In this document: positions 38,495 through 47,087 of the stretch, in pieces
How positions within the stretch are numbered: position 1 is the first letter of the stretch
Layout of the letters: every line of letters starts with the position of its first letter
From: Ruminococcus sp.
GTDB taxonomy: Bacteria; Bacillota; Clostridia; Oscillospirales; Ruminococcaceae
Direction of reading: 5' to 3'
Assembly: GCA_017534835.1 (NCBI GenBank)
Contig: JAFXVT010000025.1
Span: 1-61,102, forward strand
DNA: 61,102 bases
Position numbers and translations under genes: made by a program
Notes under the pieces: model-generated
Seen by the model: the letters and a program-made list of their open reading frames with translations, nothing else
Databases searched by the model: none
What the model was told of the DNA's origin: nothing

Positions 38495-39409
38495 TTATCT
38501 CTTTGACACAGGGTACGTAAGATGACACGTCTTACACTCAAATGTGCTGCTGAGGAAGAATTTTGAAAGCTCATTGCAGCAGTTGGGACACTTCTTCGTT
38601 GTAGTTGCAAGATACGATGAATTCGCTGCCGCCTGTGTACGCAAAGTGTTGAGATAGGTATTCGTGAGTATCATCGGCACACTCTCGGTGCGAGTGCGGA
38701 TAGTAGTTCCGCCGCCGTTGAAATCGGCGTATGAGAGAGTTTTGCCGAGCGCGAAAACTATCGGGTATTTGTCGTATCCGCGGACAGTAGCACTGTTTGA
38801 GAGTATCCACGTGAGCGAGGAGCCGTTTCCGTAGAGGGCGAGGCGGTTCTCCTTTAGCGTATTTGCGTTCGCTATGCCCATATCGTAAGCCTTCTTCATA
38901 AGCGGATGAAGCGTGAGCAGGTCCTCCTTCGACTGGTAGCCGACGAGGGAGATCTCGCCGTCTATCATGGCATTATAGACCTTGGCAAAGCCGTTGTCCC
39001 AGAGGTCAGTGACCTCCTGCTCGGTTATCTCGCTGGAGTGCTGAGCTATTTTCAGCAGGCTTTCGTGGTAGCTTTTCAACTGGTAATAGCTGGTGAAGGA
39101 TATGCCCTCAAGCATTCTTTTGAAAGAGTTCTCGATGCTCAGCCAATAGCCCCAGTGGCTGCCCGGGAAGTCCTTGATTATGCTGTTTATCGTATCATTC
39201 GCAGGCTGACCTATCTCCATCTGTGCCCTGGCATTGTCCACACGGCGCTGGAGTTCGGCATTTCCCATGGTCGTTTCGACAGTTCCGCCGAGCATAGCCT
39301 TTGCCTGCTCGGGAGTGTATTTGCAGCCGCAGTACTGGCACTGATAGAAGCCGTCGTCGAGCTTGACTATATCGATCGAATTGCACAACTCACACTGTAG
39401 TTTTTCCAT
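38495..39409 (-). CDS. Protein with N- and C-terminal zinc ribbons
   Basis: 304 residues. CELCNSIDIVKLDDGFYQCQYC at the N-terminus (Cys pairs 18 apart, quoted as CELC ... CQYC) and CPNCCNEL ... CKTC at the C-terminus are both zinc ribbons; the middle is a helical and beta region of unknown fold (SHWGYWLSIENSFKRM). No signal peptide or membrane segment. Downstream in the same direction as a DUF805 protein that also starts with a zinc ribbon, 33 bp apart, so likely one operon. Function unknown. Confidence 0.65.
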   Translation of the reverse strand: MEKLQCELCNSIDIVKLDDGFYQCQYCGCKYTPEQAKAMLGGTVETTMGNAELQRRVDNARAQMEIGQPANDTINSIIKDFPGSHWGYWLSIENSFKRMLEGISFTSYYQLKSYHESLLKIAQHSSEITEQEVTDLWDNGFAKVYNAMIDGEISLVGYQSKEDLLTLHPLMKKAYDMGIANANTLKENRLALYGNGSSLTWILSNSATVRGYDKYPIVFALGKTLSYADFNGGGTTIRTRTESVPMILTNTYLNTLRTQAAANSSYLATTTKKCPNCCNELSKFFLSSTFECKTCHLTYPVSKR

Positions 39410-39442
39410 AATTCTTCTCCTTGTTGTTAACGAAAGTCTTTA

Positions 39443-40138
39443 TCAGCGCGGCTCTCTGCCGTATTTATTTGGCTTGGGTTCACTTGCGAAGCAGCAAATC
39501 ACCATCTGCCATATGTTCAGCGCGAGCGGAACGATACCGGCAAGCAGTGCGGCAATGAACGCAAGAGCTACCAGCCAGAAATTGTTGTCATCGTCTCCCA
39601 CACCGAACACAGCCGCGATGAGCAGCATAATGCTCACGGTGACCGCAGCGCTCCACAAGCCGCTCGCTATGAGCTTTATCAGCGGGATAGTTCCGGACCT
39701 GCCTGTGTCGTGAAAGCGTCTGTACGCTATCGAGAGCGAGGGCAGGAAAAACGTGAGCGTTGCTATCAGCGAAAATGCCTTCACGGGCAGCGCGAAATCG
39801 ACTATCGTGCAGCATAGACGAATGAGCGAGGTGAACAGGTAAGCATACCAGTATTCGCTTCTTGTCGAGCGTGTCCGGAAATTCACATAGTTCCGGAAAT
39901 AAAGAGCTATCGCCGTTCCGAAGCCGACATATCTCGGCGAATCCTCCTCATAAAGCGGAGGCGGTGCGTATCCGGGAGGCGGAGCTGCCGGATACTGCGG
40001 AGGCGTGCTGTTCTCCTGCGGAGCCGGCACAGCGGGCACAGGCTCGGGAGCGGGCAGCTCCTCGGTCTGCCTTGCGCCGCATACCGGGCAGAATTTGACC
40101 TCACAGGGAAATTCAAAATCACATTTTTTGCAGTTCAT
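39443..40138 (-). CDS. Zinc-ribbon DUF805 membrane protein
   Basis: 231 residues: an N-terminal zinc ribbon (CKKCDFEF ... CPVCGAR), a Pro-rich linker, then a DUF805 membrane domain with four hydrophobic segments. The DUF805 landmarks TRSTRSEYWYAYLF and YRRFHDTGRSG are present. Such proteins are of unknown function. GAGAGG precedes the ATG. It lies 28 bp downstream of citrate synthase. Confidence 0.82.
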   Translation of the reverse strand: MNCKKCDFEFPCEVKFCPVCGARQTEELPAPEPVPAVPAPQENSTPPQYPAAPPPGYAPPPLYEEDSPRYVGFGTAIALYFRNYVNFRTRSTRSEYWYAYLFTSLIRLCCTIVDFALPVKAFSLIATLTFFLPSLSIAYRRFHDTGRSGTIPLIKLIASGLWSAAVTVSIMLLIAAVFGVGDDDNNFWLVALAFIAALLAGIVPLALNIWQMVICCFASEPKPNKYGREPR

Positions 40139-40166
40139 ACGAATGACCTCTCAAATACTGAAGGCA

Positions 40167-41534
40167 TCAGTCCATACGGTTCTCCATATCGGTGTATTCC
40201 CTCATCGGAGAGATAGCCTTGTAAGCAGGACGGATTATCTTGTTTGAGTTTATGAGCTCCTCGATGCGGTGAGCCGACCAGCCTGCGATGCGCGAGACCG
40301 CGAAGATAGGCGTGAACAGCTCGTCCGGTATGCCGAGCATACGGTAAACGAAGCCGCTGTAGAAATCCACATTCGCGCAGACGCCCTTGTAAATGCGTCT
40401 CTCCTCGGCGATGACCTCGGGGGCAAGTCGCTCAACGAGCGAATAAAGGGCAAATTCGTCGTGTCTGCCCTTCTCGGAGCTGAGCTTCTCGACGAAGCTC
40501 TTGAACACCTTCGCTCTCGGGTCTGACTGCGAGTAGACCGCGTGACCCATACCGTATATAAGACCGGCTCTGTCGAAGGCTTCCTTGTGGAGGAGCTTCC
40601 TGAGATAGCCGCGCACCTCTTCCTCGTCGGTCCAGTCCCTGACGGACTGCTTCATATCGTCGAACATCATCGCTACCTTGATATTCGCGCCGCCGTGCTT
40701 CGGACCCTTGAGCGAGCCGAGTGCTGCGGCGATAGCGGAATAGGTATCAGTTCCGGACGATGATACGACGTGAACGGTGAAGGTGGAGTTGTTTCCGCCG
40801 CCGTGCTCGGCGTGGAGAACGAGAGCAAGGTCGAGGATACGCGCTTCAAGCTCGGTGAAGCTCTTGTCGGGACGGAGCATATAAAGCAGGTTTTCCGCTA
40901 TCGAAAGCTCGGGGCGCGGGTCGTGTATGTAAAGGCTTCCGCCTTCGCTGCTGTATTTATACGCACTGTAGCCGTAAACGGCAAGCACGGGAAAAAGCGT
41001 TATGAGCTCGATACACTGGCGGAGAACGTTCGGTATCGAGATGTCGTTGGCGTTGTCATCGTAGGAATACAGCGCAAGAACGCTCTTTGCAAGGGTGTTC
41101 ATCATATTGTCGCTGGGCGCTTTCATAATGACATCGCGCGTGAACGTCGGAGGGAGCGAGCGGAAATCCGCAAGAAGCTGCCTGAATTCGGCAAGCTCAT
41201 GCTCGCTCGGCATTGCACCGAAGAGGAGGAGATAGACGGTCTCCTCGAAGCCGAAGCGCTTCTCCTTGATGAAGCCCTCGACGATGTCCTCGACGTCGAT
41301 GCCGCGGTAATACAGCTTTCCGTCGCCGTGATTGGGCATACCGTCGCCCATATCGAGCACCTTTATCGTACTTATGTTGGTAAGTCCGGCGATGACACCG
41401 TTTCCGTTTATGTCACGGAGACCTCTTTTTACGTCGTATTGTGTGTATAATTCCGGAGCTATCCTGTAGCTGTCGATAGAGCGCTCTGCAAGGCGCGATA
41501 TTTCGGGTGTGATAACTGAAAATCTGTAATCCAT
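40167..41534 (-). CDS. gltA: Citrate synthase
   Basis: Condenses oxaloacetate and acetyl-CoA, here probably for glutamate synthesis in an anaerobe. 455 residues. Catalytic motifs: LHAEHGGGNNSTFT (His), GPKHGGAN (His) and the VDFYSG region near the C-terminus; GMGHAVYSQSDPRA contains the acetyl-CoA His. AGGACGG is the nearest purine stretch to the ATG, a little far. It has a consensus promoter and heads the group with the DUF805 and zinc-ribbon genes. Confidence 0.95.
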   Translation of the reverse strand: MDYRFSVITPEISRLAERSIDSYRIAPELYTQYDVKRGLRDINGNGVIAGLTNISTIKVLDMGDGMPNHGDGKLYYRGIDVEDIVEGFIKEKRFGFEETVYLLLFGAMPSEHELAEFRQLLADFRSLPPTFTRDVIMKAPSDNMMNTLAKSVLALYSYDDNANDISIPNVLRQCIELITLFPVLAVYGYSAYKYSSEGGSLYIHDPRPELSIAENLLYMLRPDKSFTELEARILDLALVLHAEHGGGNNSTFTVHVVSSSGTDTYSAIAAALGSLKGPKHGGANIKVAMMFDDMKQSVRDWTDEEEVRGYLRKLLHKEAFDRAGLIYGMGHAVYSQSDPRAKVFKSFVEKLSSEKGRHDEFALYSLVERLAPEVIAEERRIYKGVCANVDFYSGFVYRMLGIPDELFTPIFAVSRIAGWSAHRIEELINSNKIIRPAYKAISPMREYTDMENRMD

Positions 41535-41591
41535 TTCTGTTCGCCGTCCTTCCGTAAAAAATTGATATAATTAAATAACGATGACATTCTC

Positions 41592-41620
41592 ATTATAAAC
41601 TATTTCGCCAAAAATGTCAA
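41592..41620 (-). promoter_or_regulatory. Promoter of citrate synthase
   Basis: Minus strand: TTGACA (41620-41615), 17-nt spacer, TATAAT (41597-41592); both boxes match consensus. Confidence 0.9.
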
Positions 41621-41731
41621 GGGAGCGGCATAGAGCGAAGTGCAGATTGTATAAATTTCCGGGAGCAGCGCGGTTGAAATCGTTTGTTGATATAGCACAA
41701 TAAACCGGTCGGAAATATATGCATATTGTAC

Positions 41732-41792
41732 TTGACATTATAAAATGTATATGATAAAATGCGTTATGACGATAATTTGCAAGACATAACGC
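41732..41792 (+). promoter_or_regulatory. Promoter and operator-like repeat of the ABC exporter
   Basis: TTGACA (41732-41737), 17-nt spacer, TAAAAT (41755-41760). Immediately after, at the transcription start, an inverted repeat GCGTTATG/CATAACGC (41761-41768, 41785-41792). It could bind a repressor or form a 5' hairpin. Confidence 0.75.
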
Positions 41793-41813
41793 AGATAAGA
41801 AAGGGGATACGCT

Positions 41814-43541
41814 ATGATAGCAAAGATATTCAGCTATGTCGGAAAATACTGGAAGCAAGCCGTTCTCACCCCCATCACGATAATGGGAGAGGTCGCTATG
41901 GAGGTGCTCATTCCTTACGTTATGGCGGCGATAATCAACAACGGCATCAACAAGGGCGACATCGGATATGTCGCGAAAATGGGCGGACTTATGGTATGTA
42001 TGGCGTTCGTGTCGCTGTTTTTCGGAGCAGTTGCAGGTCGTCTGAGCGCAGTTGCGGCAGTCGGATTTGCGAAAAATCTGCGAAGCGCACTGTTCAGGAA
42101 GGTCCAGTCATTCTCGTTCTCGAACGTGGATAAGTTCTCGACCGCATCGCTCACAACACGCCTCACCACAGACGTCACGAACATCCAGAACGCATTTATG
42201 ATGTTCATACGAATGGCGTTCCGCTCGCCTATCATGCTGATATTCGCACTCGTTATGGCGATGAAGATGAACATAAGGCTATCGGTCGTCTTCCTGTGTG
42301 CGATACCAGTCATCATAATCGGTGCGGTATGTATCCTCGGAACAGCACATCCGCGCTTCAAGGCAATGCTCACACGATATGACGATATGAATGCGCGTGT
42401 GCAGGAGAACCTCATCGGTATCCGCACAGTCAAGGCGTTCGTCCGCGAGGACTACGAAAAGAAGAAGTTCACCGACAACACCGAGGCTGTCCGTCAGGCA
42501 CAGGTACGCGCAGAGAAGCTCGTCATACTTTCGATGCCGCTCATGCAGCTCATTATGTACGCGAGCATCGTCGCTATCCTCTGGTTCGGCGCACATATGA
42601 TAGTCGGCGAGACAATGGCGCTCGGCGACCTCACAAGCTTCATCACCTATGTCGGTCAGATACTCATTTCCCTGATGATGCTCTCGTTCCTGTTTATGAT
42701 GTTCATCATATCGCGTGCATCGCTCCAGCGTATCTATGAGGTCCTCATCGAGACACCGGACGTTGTTTCGCCCGAGAATGCAGAGGAAAATGTTGCAGAC
42801 GGCTCGGTAAGCTTCAGAAACGTCAGCTTCAGTTACTTCAACGATATGAGCAATCTCGCCCTCGACCACATCGACCTCGACATAAAATCCGGCGAGACTA
42901 TCGGTATCATCGGCGGCACAGGCTCATCGAAGACAACGCTCGTCCAGCTCATACCGCGCCTTTATGACGCAACTGAGGGCGAAGTCCTCGTCGGCGGAAG
43001 GAACGTGCGCGAATACAGCATCAAGTCCCTTCGTGACAACGTTGCGATGGTATTGCAGAAAAACGTGCTGTTCTCGGGAACAATCAGGGAAAACCTCCGC
43101 TGGGGCGATCCGAATGCCACCGACGAGCAGATAGAGGACGCCTGCCGCTCGGCGTGCGCCCATGATTTCATAATGGGATTCCCCGACGGCTACGATACCG
43201 ACCTCGGACAGGGCGGCGTAAACGTCTCCGGCGGACAGAAGCAGCGTCTCTGTATCGCACGCGCTCTGCTGAAAAAGCCCAAGATAATCATTCTCGATGA
43301 CTCCACCAGCGCTGTCGATACCGCTACCGACAGCAGCATCAGGAAGGCTTTCCGCGAAAAGCTCGCTGATACGACCACATTCATCATCGCGCAGAGAATA
43401 TCCTCCGTTCAGGACGCAGACCGTATCATCGTTATGGACGACGGCAGGATAACCGACATCGGTACTCACGAGCAGCTGCTCGCATCAAGCAGCGTCTACC
43501 GCGAGGTATACGACTCACAGCAGAAAGGAGCTGAGGAATAA
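41814..43541 (+). CDS. ABC exporter subunit with degenerate ATPase site
   Basis: Membrane-fused ABC half-transporter, 575 residues: six helices (about 15-320) plus nucleotide-binding domain. Walker A GGTGSSKTT, signature VSGGQKQRL, Walker B IIILDDST, where Asp replaces the catalytic Glu, and the switch His is Gln (IIAQRIS). This is the degenerate half of a heterodimer like BmrC or TM287. The AAGGGG site lies just upstream. Its stop overlaps the next start by one base (TAATG). Confidence 0.92.
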   Translation: MIAKIFSYVGKYWKQAVLTPITIMGEVAMEVLIPYVMAAIINNGINKGDIGYVAKMGGLMVCMAFVSLFFGAVAGRLSAVAAVGFAKNLRSALFRKVQSFSFSNVDKFSTASLTTRLTTDVTNIQNAFMMFIRMAFRSPIMLIFALVMAMKMNIRLSVVFLCAIPVIIIGAVCILGTAHPRFKAMLTRYDDMNARVQENLIGIRTVKAFVREDYEKKKFTDNTEAVRQAQVRAEKLVILSMPLMQLIMYASIVAILWFGAHMIVGETMALGDLTSFITYVGQILISLMMLSFLFMMFIISRASLQRIYEVLIETPDVVSPENAEENVADGSVSFRNVSFSYFNDMSNLALDHIDLDIKSGETIGIIGGTGSSKTTLVQLIPRLYDATEGEVLVGGRNVREYSIKSLRDNVAMVLQKNVLFSGTIRENLRWGDPNATDEQIEDACRSACAHDFIMGFPDGYDTDLGQGGVNVSGGQKQRLCIARALLKKPKIIILDDSTSAVDTATDSSIRKAFREKLADTTTFIIAQRISSVQDADRIIVMDDGRITDIGTHEQLLASSSVYREVYDSQQKGAEE

Positions 43542-45433
43542 TGCCGCCAAGAAAGAATAACAAGCCCGTTCAGAAGCCTGCAAACGCGGCAAAGACGATG
43601 AAGCGCATATTCAGCTATATGTACGGCTTCAAGATCTATTTCCTGTTCGTTGTGATAAGCGTAGCGGTCAGCTCTGCTGCCGGAGTTGCCGGAAATGCAC
43701 TGCTCAGCCCGATAATCGACAACCTCAAGGAAGCCCTGACCGGCGGAGAATGGGACAAGAAAAAGTTCATCTTCACTCTCGGCGCAATGGTCGCTATATA
43801 CTGTGCCGGCGTGCTCGCGTCGCTGCTCTATCAGCGAATAATGCTCAAAATATCGACCTCTACCCTCAAACGTATCCGCGACGACCTCTTCACAAAGATG
43901 GAGGCGCTCCCGATAAGCTATTTCGACAAGCACACCCACGGCGAGCTGATGTCGCTCTACACGAACGATACCGATACTCTCCGCGAGATGCTCAGCAACA
44001 GCATCGCACAGTTCATCAGCTCGGCTATCACCATCGTCGGCGTATTCGTGATGATGGCGCTCTACAGCTGGCTGCTCACCATCATCGTTATCGTGATGCT
44101 GGTGCTCATCGTGTTCATCATCGGATTCATCGGCAAGCGCAGCAGCAAGGGCTTCATCGCTCAGCAGAAGGCTCTCGGACGCGCCAACGGCTACATCGAG
44201 GAGTACATCGACGGTCAGAAGGTGGTAAAGGTATTCTGCCACGAGGAGAGCGCAAATACCGAATTCGACAAGCTCAATGACGAGCTCTGCGAAGCTTCGA
44301 CAAGAGCTCATACCTTCGCCAATATCCTTATGCCGATAATGAACAACCTCTCCTACCTCCACTACGCTGCTACAGCTATAGTCGGCGGTATAATGACCGT
44401 GAACGGCTTCGGCGGTATGACGATAGGCAGGCTCGTATCATATCTCCAGTTCACAAGACAGTTCTCACAGCCGATAACTCAGGTATCGCAGCAGCTCAAC
44501 GCCGTACTCACCGCACTTGCCGGTGCCGAGAGGATATTCAGCGTCATCGATGCCGAGCCAGAGGCTGACGAGGGCTATGTAACTCTCGTGAACGCTGAGA
44601 TAGACGCTGACGGCAACATCACCGAGACTGACAAGCGCACAGGCAAATGGGCATGGAAGCACCCGCACAAGGCTGACGGTACGATAACCTATGCCGAGGT
44701 CCGCGGAAATGTCGAGCTCGATGACGTATACTTCGGCTATGAGCCGGAAAAGACCGTCCTCAACGGCATAAGCCTCTACGCGAAGGCAGGTCAGAAGATA
44801 GCATTCGTCGGCTCGACCGGCGCAGGCAAGACCACTATCACGAACCTTATCAACCGCTTCTACGACGTCCCCGACGGAAAGATACGCTATGACGGGATAA
44901 ACATCAACAAGATAAAGAAGAACGACCTCCGCCGCTCTCAGTCGATAGTTCTTCAGGACACTCACCTGTTCACGGGCACTGTAATGGACAATATCCGCTA
45001 CGGCAAGCTCGATGCGACAGATGAGGAGGTCTACGCTGCGGCGAAGCTCGCAAATGCCGACTATTTCATCACCCACCTCGAAAACGGCTATCAGACGATG
45101 CTCACTGCGGACGGTGCGAATCTCTCGCAGGGTCAGCGTCAGCTCCTTGCAATTGCAAGAGCCGCGATAGCAGATCCGCCCGTGCTCATCCTCGACGAGG
45201 CTACGAGCTCGATAGATACACGTACCGAGGCGCATATCGAAAAGGGTATGGATCAGCTTATGGAGGGCAGAACTGTATTCGTCATCGCTCACCGCCTCTC
45301 AACGGTAAGAAATGCGAAGGCGATAATGGTGCTCGAGCACGGAAAGATAATCGAGCGCGGCGACCACAAGGCTCTCATCGCACAGCACGGCAAGTATTAC
45401 CAGCTCTATACCGGAATGTTCGAGCTGAGCTGA
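43541..45433 (+). CDS. ABC exporter subunit with canonical ATPase site
   Basis: Partner half-transporter, 630 residues. Walker A GSTGAGKTT, signature LSQGQRQLL, Walker B ILDEATSS with the catalytic Glu, and switch His in VIAHRLS, so this half supplies the working catalytic residues. Between the membrane domain and the nucleotide-binding domain is a 50-residue insertion with TGKWAWKHPH, typical of this subfamily. Together the two make a drug- or lipid-type exporter; substrate unknown. Confidence 0.93.
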   Translation: MPPRKNNKPVQKPANAAKTMKRIFSYMYGFKIYFLFVVISVAVSSAAGVAGNALLSPIIDNLKEALTGGEWDKKKFIFTLGAMVAIYCAGVLASLLYQRIMLKISTSTLKRIRDDLFTKMEALPISYFDKHTHGELMSLYTNDTDTLREMLSNSIAQFISSAITIVGVFVMMALYSWLLTIIVIVMLVLIVFIIGFIGKRSSKGFIAQQKALGRANGYIEEYIDGQKVVKVFCHEESANTEFDKLNDELCEASTRAHTFANILMPIMNNLSYLHYAATAIVGGIMTVNGFGGMTIGRLVSYLQFTRQFSQPITQVSQQLNAVLTALAGAERIFSVIDAEPEADEGYVTLVNAEIDADGNITETDKRTGKWAWKHPHKADGTITYAEVRGNVELDDVYFGYEPEKTVLNGISLYAKAGQKIAFVGSTGAGKTTITNLINRFYDVPDGKIRYDGININKIKKNDLRRSQSIVLQDTHLFTGTVMDNIRYGKLDATDEEVYAAAKLANADYFITHLENGYQTMLTADGANLSQGQRQLLAIARAAIADPPVLILDEATSSIDTRTEAHIEKGMDQLMEGRTVFVIAHRLSTVRNAKAIMVLEHGKIIERGDHKALIAQHGKYYQLYTGMFELS

Positions 45434-45580
45434 TTTTATGAAGAAAAATCACATACTTCACGTTACAGAGCAGGAACGATGTATGAAAAATCTATAACAA
45501 ACCAGTAAAAATGTGCTCAAAACGCTGCATTTTGTACAATAATCATATTGCAGAGGGTGAAAGTTTGTCTATAAAGCACC

Positions 45581-45609
45581 TTGCATTTTCCTGCGTAATT
45601 GTGTATCAT
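45581..45609 (+). promoter_or_regulatory. Promoter of the secreted lipoprotein
   Basis: TTGCAT (45581-45586), 17-nt spacer, TATCAT (45604-45609). The rest of the 45434-45687 gap holds nothing recognisable. Confidence 0.6.
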
Positions 45610-45687
45610 TATATTGACCGCAGACGGCGCTCACCCTCTAATTATGCGCCGCTCCTGCAAAAAACCGAACAGAAAGAGGTAATGACT

Positions 45688-46449
45688 ATGAAGAAGTTTA
45701 TCGCTTGTATGCTCATTTCAGCTATGGTCTGCGGAGCATTCGCTTCCTGCGGCGACAAGGAGGAAAGCTCACAGGAGCCGACTACCGAGGCGACTACAGA
45801 AGCATCTTCCGAGGCAACTTCAGAAGAGCCCTCCGCTATCAGCGCCGAGGACATTGATTTCGAGGACACTGTTGTAGCTCAGGACGGCGACGCTTATCTT
45901 GCTATCGTTGACGGTCAGTGGTGGATACAGTACTGGGGCGGCGACGACCCGAGCAAGGACTATCTCACCTACAACGCCGGCGTTTGCCCTATCACAGGCA
46001 ACGGCGACTACACTGTAAGCGTTACTGCTGACACGAACGGTTTCCGATTCGATACCACAGGCTCGCCCGATGACCAGTACGTTCCGAGCGGTCTCCAGTT
46101 CATGGCTGTAATGATAAAGAACGGCGAGACAGCTTGTCCCGGAGCTGTTATCACAGTCAATTCCGTAAAGGTCGACGGAAATGAACTCACACTCGACGGC
46201 AAGCCCTATACCTCCTCCGATGACGGCAAGGAGACAAGAGCCAACCTCTACAATCAGTGGGTATCCAAGGACAATATGCCCAAGGACGCACGTACTGCTG
46301 ACGGTATGCTCTATGAGGGCGAAGGCGATGCTGCAACTCCTGCAAGCTACATCGGCGACTACTCTCCTCAGGCTGTAAATCCCGATGATTTCGCAAACGG
46401 CTGGACAACTGTTGAAGTAAACTTCACTATCTCCGGCATGGCTGAATAA
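45688..46449 (+). CDS. Secreted lipoprotein, possible carbohydrate-binding domain
   Basis: 253 residues from ATG 45688 (AGAGGT ten bases upstream; another ATG two codons earlier is too close). Lipobox GAFASC, then a Thr/Glu/Ser spacer (EATTEASSEATSEE), then an all-beta domain with WWIQYWGGD, ITGNGDYTVSVTAD and a GLQFMAVMIKNGE strand. Trp-rich edges and the repeat-like strands look like a carbohydrate-binding sandwich; I do not recognise a numbered CBM family. Function therefore open. Confidence 0.6.
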   Translation: MKKFIACMLISAMVCGAFASCGDKEESSQEPTTEATTEASSEATSEEPSAISAEDIDFEDTVVAQDGDAYLAIVDGQWWIQYWGGDDPSKDYLTYNAGVCPITGNGDYTVSVTADTNGFRFDTTGSPDDQYVPSGLQFMAVMIKNGETACPGAVITVNSVKVDGNELTLDGKPYTSSDDGKETRANLYNQWVSKDNMPKDARTADGMLYEGEGDAATPASYIGDYSPQAVNPDDFANGWTTVEVNFTISGMAE

Positions 46450-46478
46450 GCACTGAGCACATAACATTATGTCTTATG

Positions 46479-46507
46479 GGGCGGTCTCCGTTATCGGCAG
46501 ACCGCCC
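46479..46507 (+). terminator. Terminator after the lipoprotein gene
   Basis: 9-bp perfect stem GGGCGGTCT/AGACCGCCC; tail TTGCTGTTT is weak. Confidence 0.55.
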
Positions 46508-46662
46508 TTGCTGTTTCCGTAAACACTTCCGGCCACTGAGGAATATAATATAACACGGCTGTATAAATCTGCCGCAGAGTGGGATAATATAATCAGAGCT
46601 CTGAAGGAAGCAGCTGATACAGTCAGTGATTCCCTAAATCTGAAACAGGGGAGATAAATGTT

Positions 46663-47010
46663 ATGTCAGTCAAAAGAGGAGAGATATACTATGCCGACCT
46701 GAGCCCGGTAGTCGGCTCTGAGCAGGGCGGAGTAAGACCTGTACTTATAGTCCAGAACGATGTCGGCAACAGGCACAGCCCCACTGTTATCGCCGCGGCG
46801 ATAACCAGCCAGCGCGACAAGAACCGGCTCCCGACGCATATCGAGGTGCAGGCAGACAAGTGCGGACTCGCCAAGGACAGCATAGTCATGCTCGAACAGA
46901 TACGCACGATAGATAAGAAGCGGCTCAAGGACAAAATGGGCGAGCTTGACCTCCGCTCAATGGATAAGGTCAATACCGCTCTCTCGATAAGCTTCGGGCT
47001 TGAGCTGTGA
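46663..47010 (+). CDS. mazF: MazF/EndoA-type mRNA interferase
   Basis: Sequence-specific ribonuclease toxin, 115 residues. RGEIYYADLSPVVGSEQGG and RPVLIVQND are the conserved N-terminus, followed by AAAITSQ and the C-terminal NTALSISFGL. GGGGAG lies ten bases before the ATG. In Firmicutes the antitoxin gene normally precedes it; here the preceding bases hold a 45-codon open frame ending at 46658 (LYKSAAEWDNIIRALKEAA core) that has no ATG, GTG or TTG start. It may be an orphan or its antitoxin is translated unusually. Confidence 0.92.
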   Translation: MSVKRGEIYYADLSPVVGSEQGGVRPVLIVQNDVGNRHSPTVIAAAITSQRDKNRLPTHIEVQADKCGLAKDSIVMLEQIRTIDKKRLKDKMGELDLRSMDKVNTALSISFGLEL

Positions 47011-47017
47011 TCACGGC

Positions 47018-47057
47018 ACCCGTGCGGATTGACAAATCCGCACGGGTGTGTTATTAT
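47018..47057 (+). promoter_or_regulatory. mazF terminator overlapping the CPBP gene promoter
   Basis: Perfect 13-bp hairpin ACCCGTGCGGATT with its complement (47018-47047, loop GACA), T-rich tail. The loop region supplies TTGACA (47029-47034), followed by a 17-nt spacer and TATTAT (47052-47057). Confidence 0.8.
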
Positions 47058-47087
47058 TATAATATCTTTTACAGAAAGGTGAAAAAT

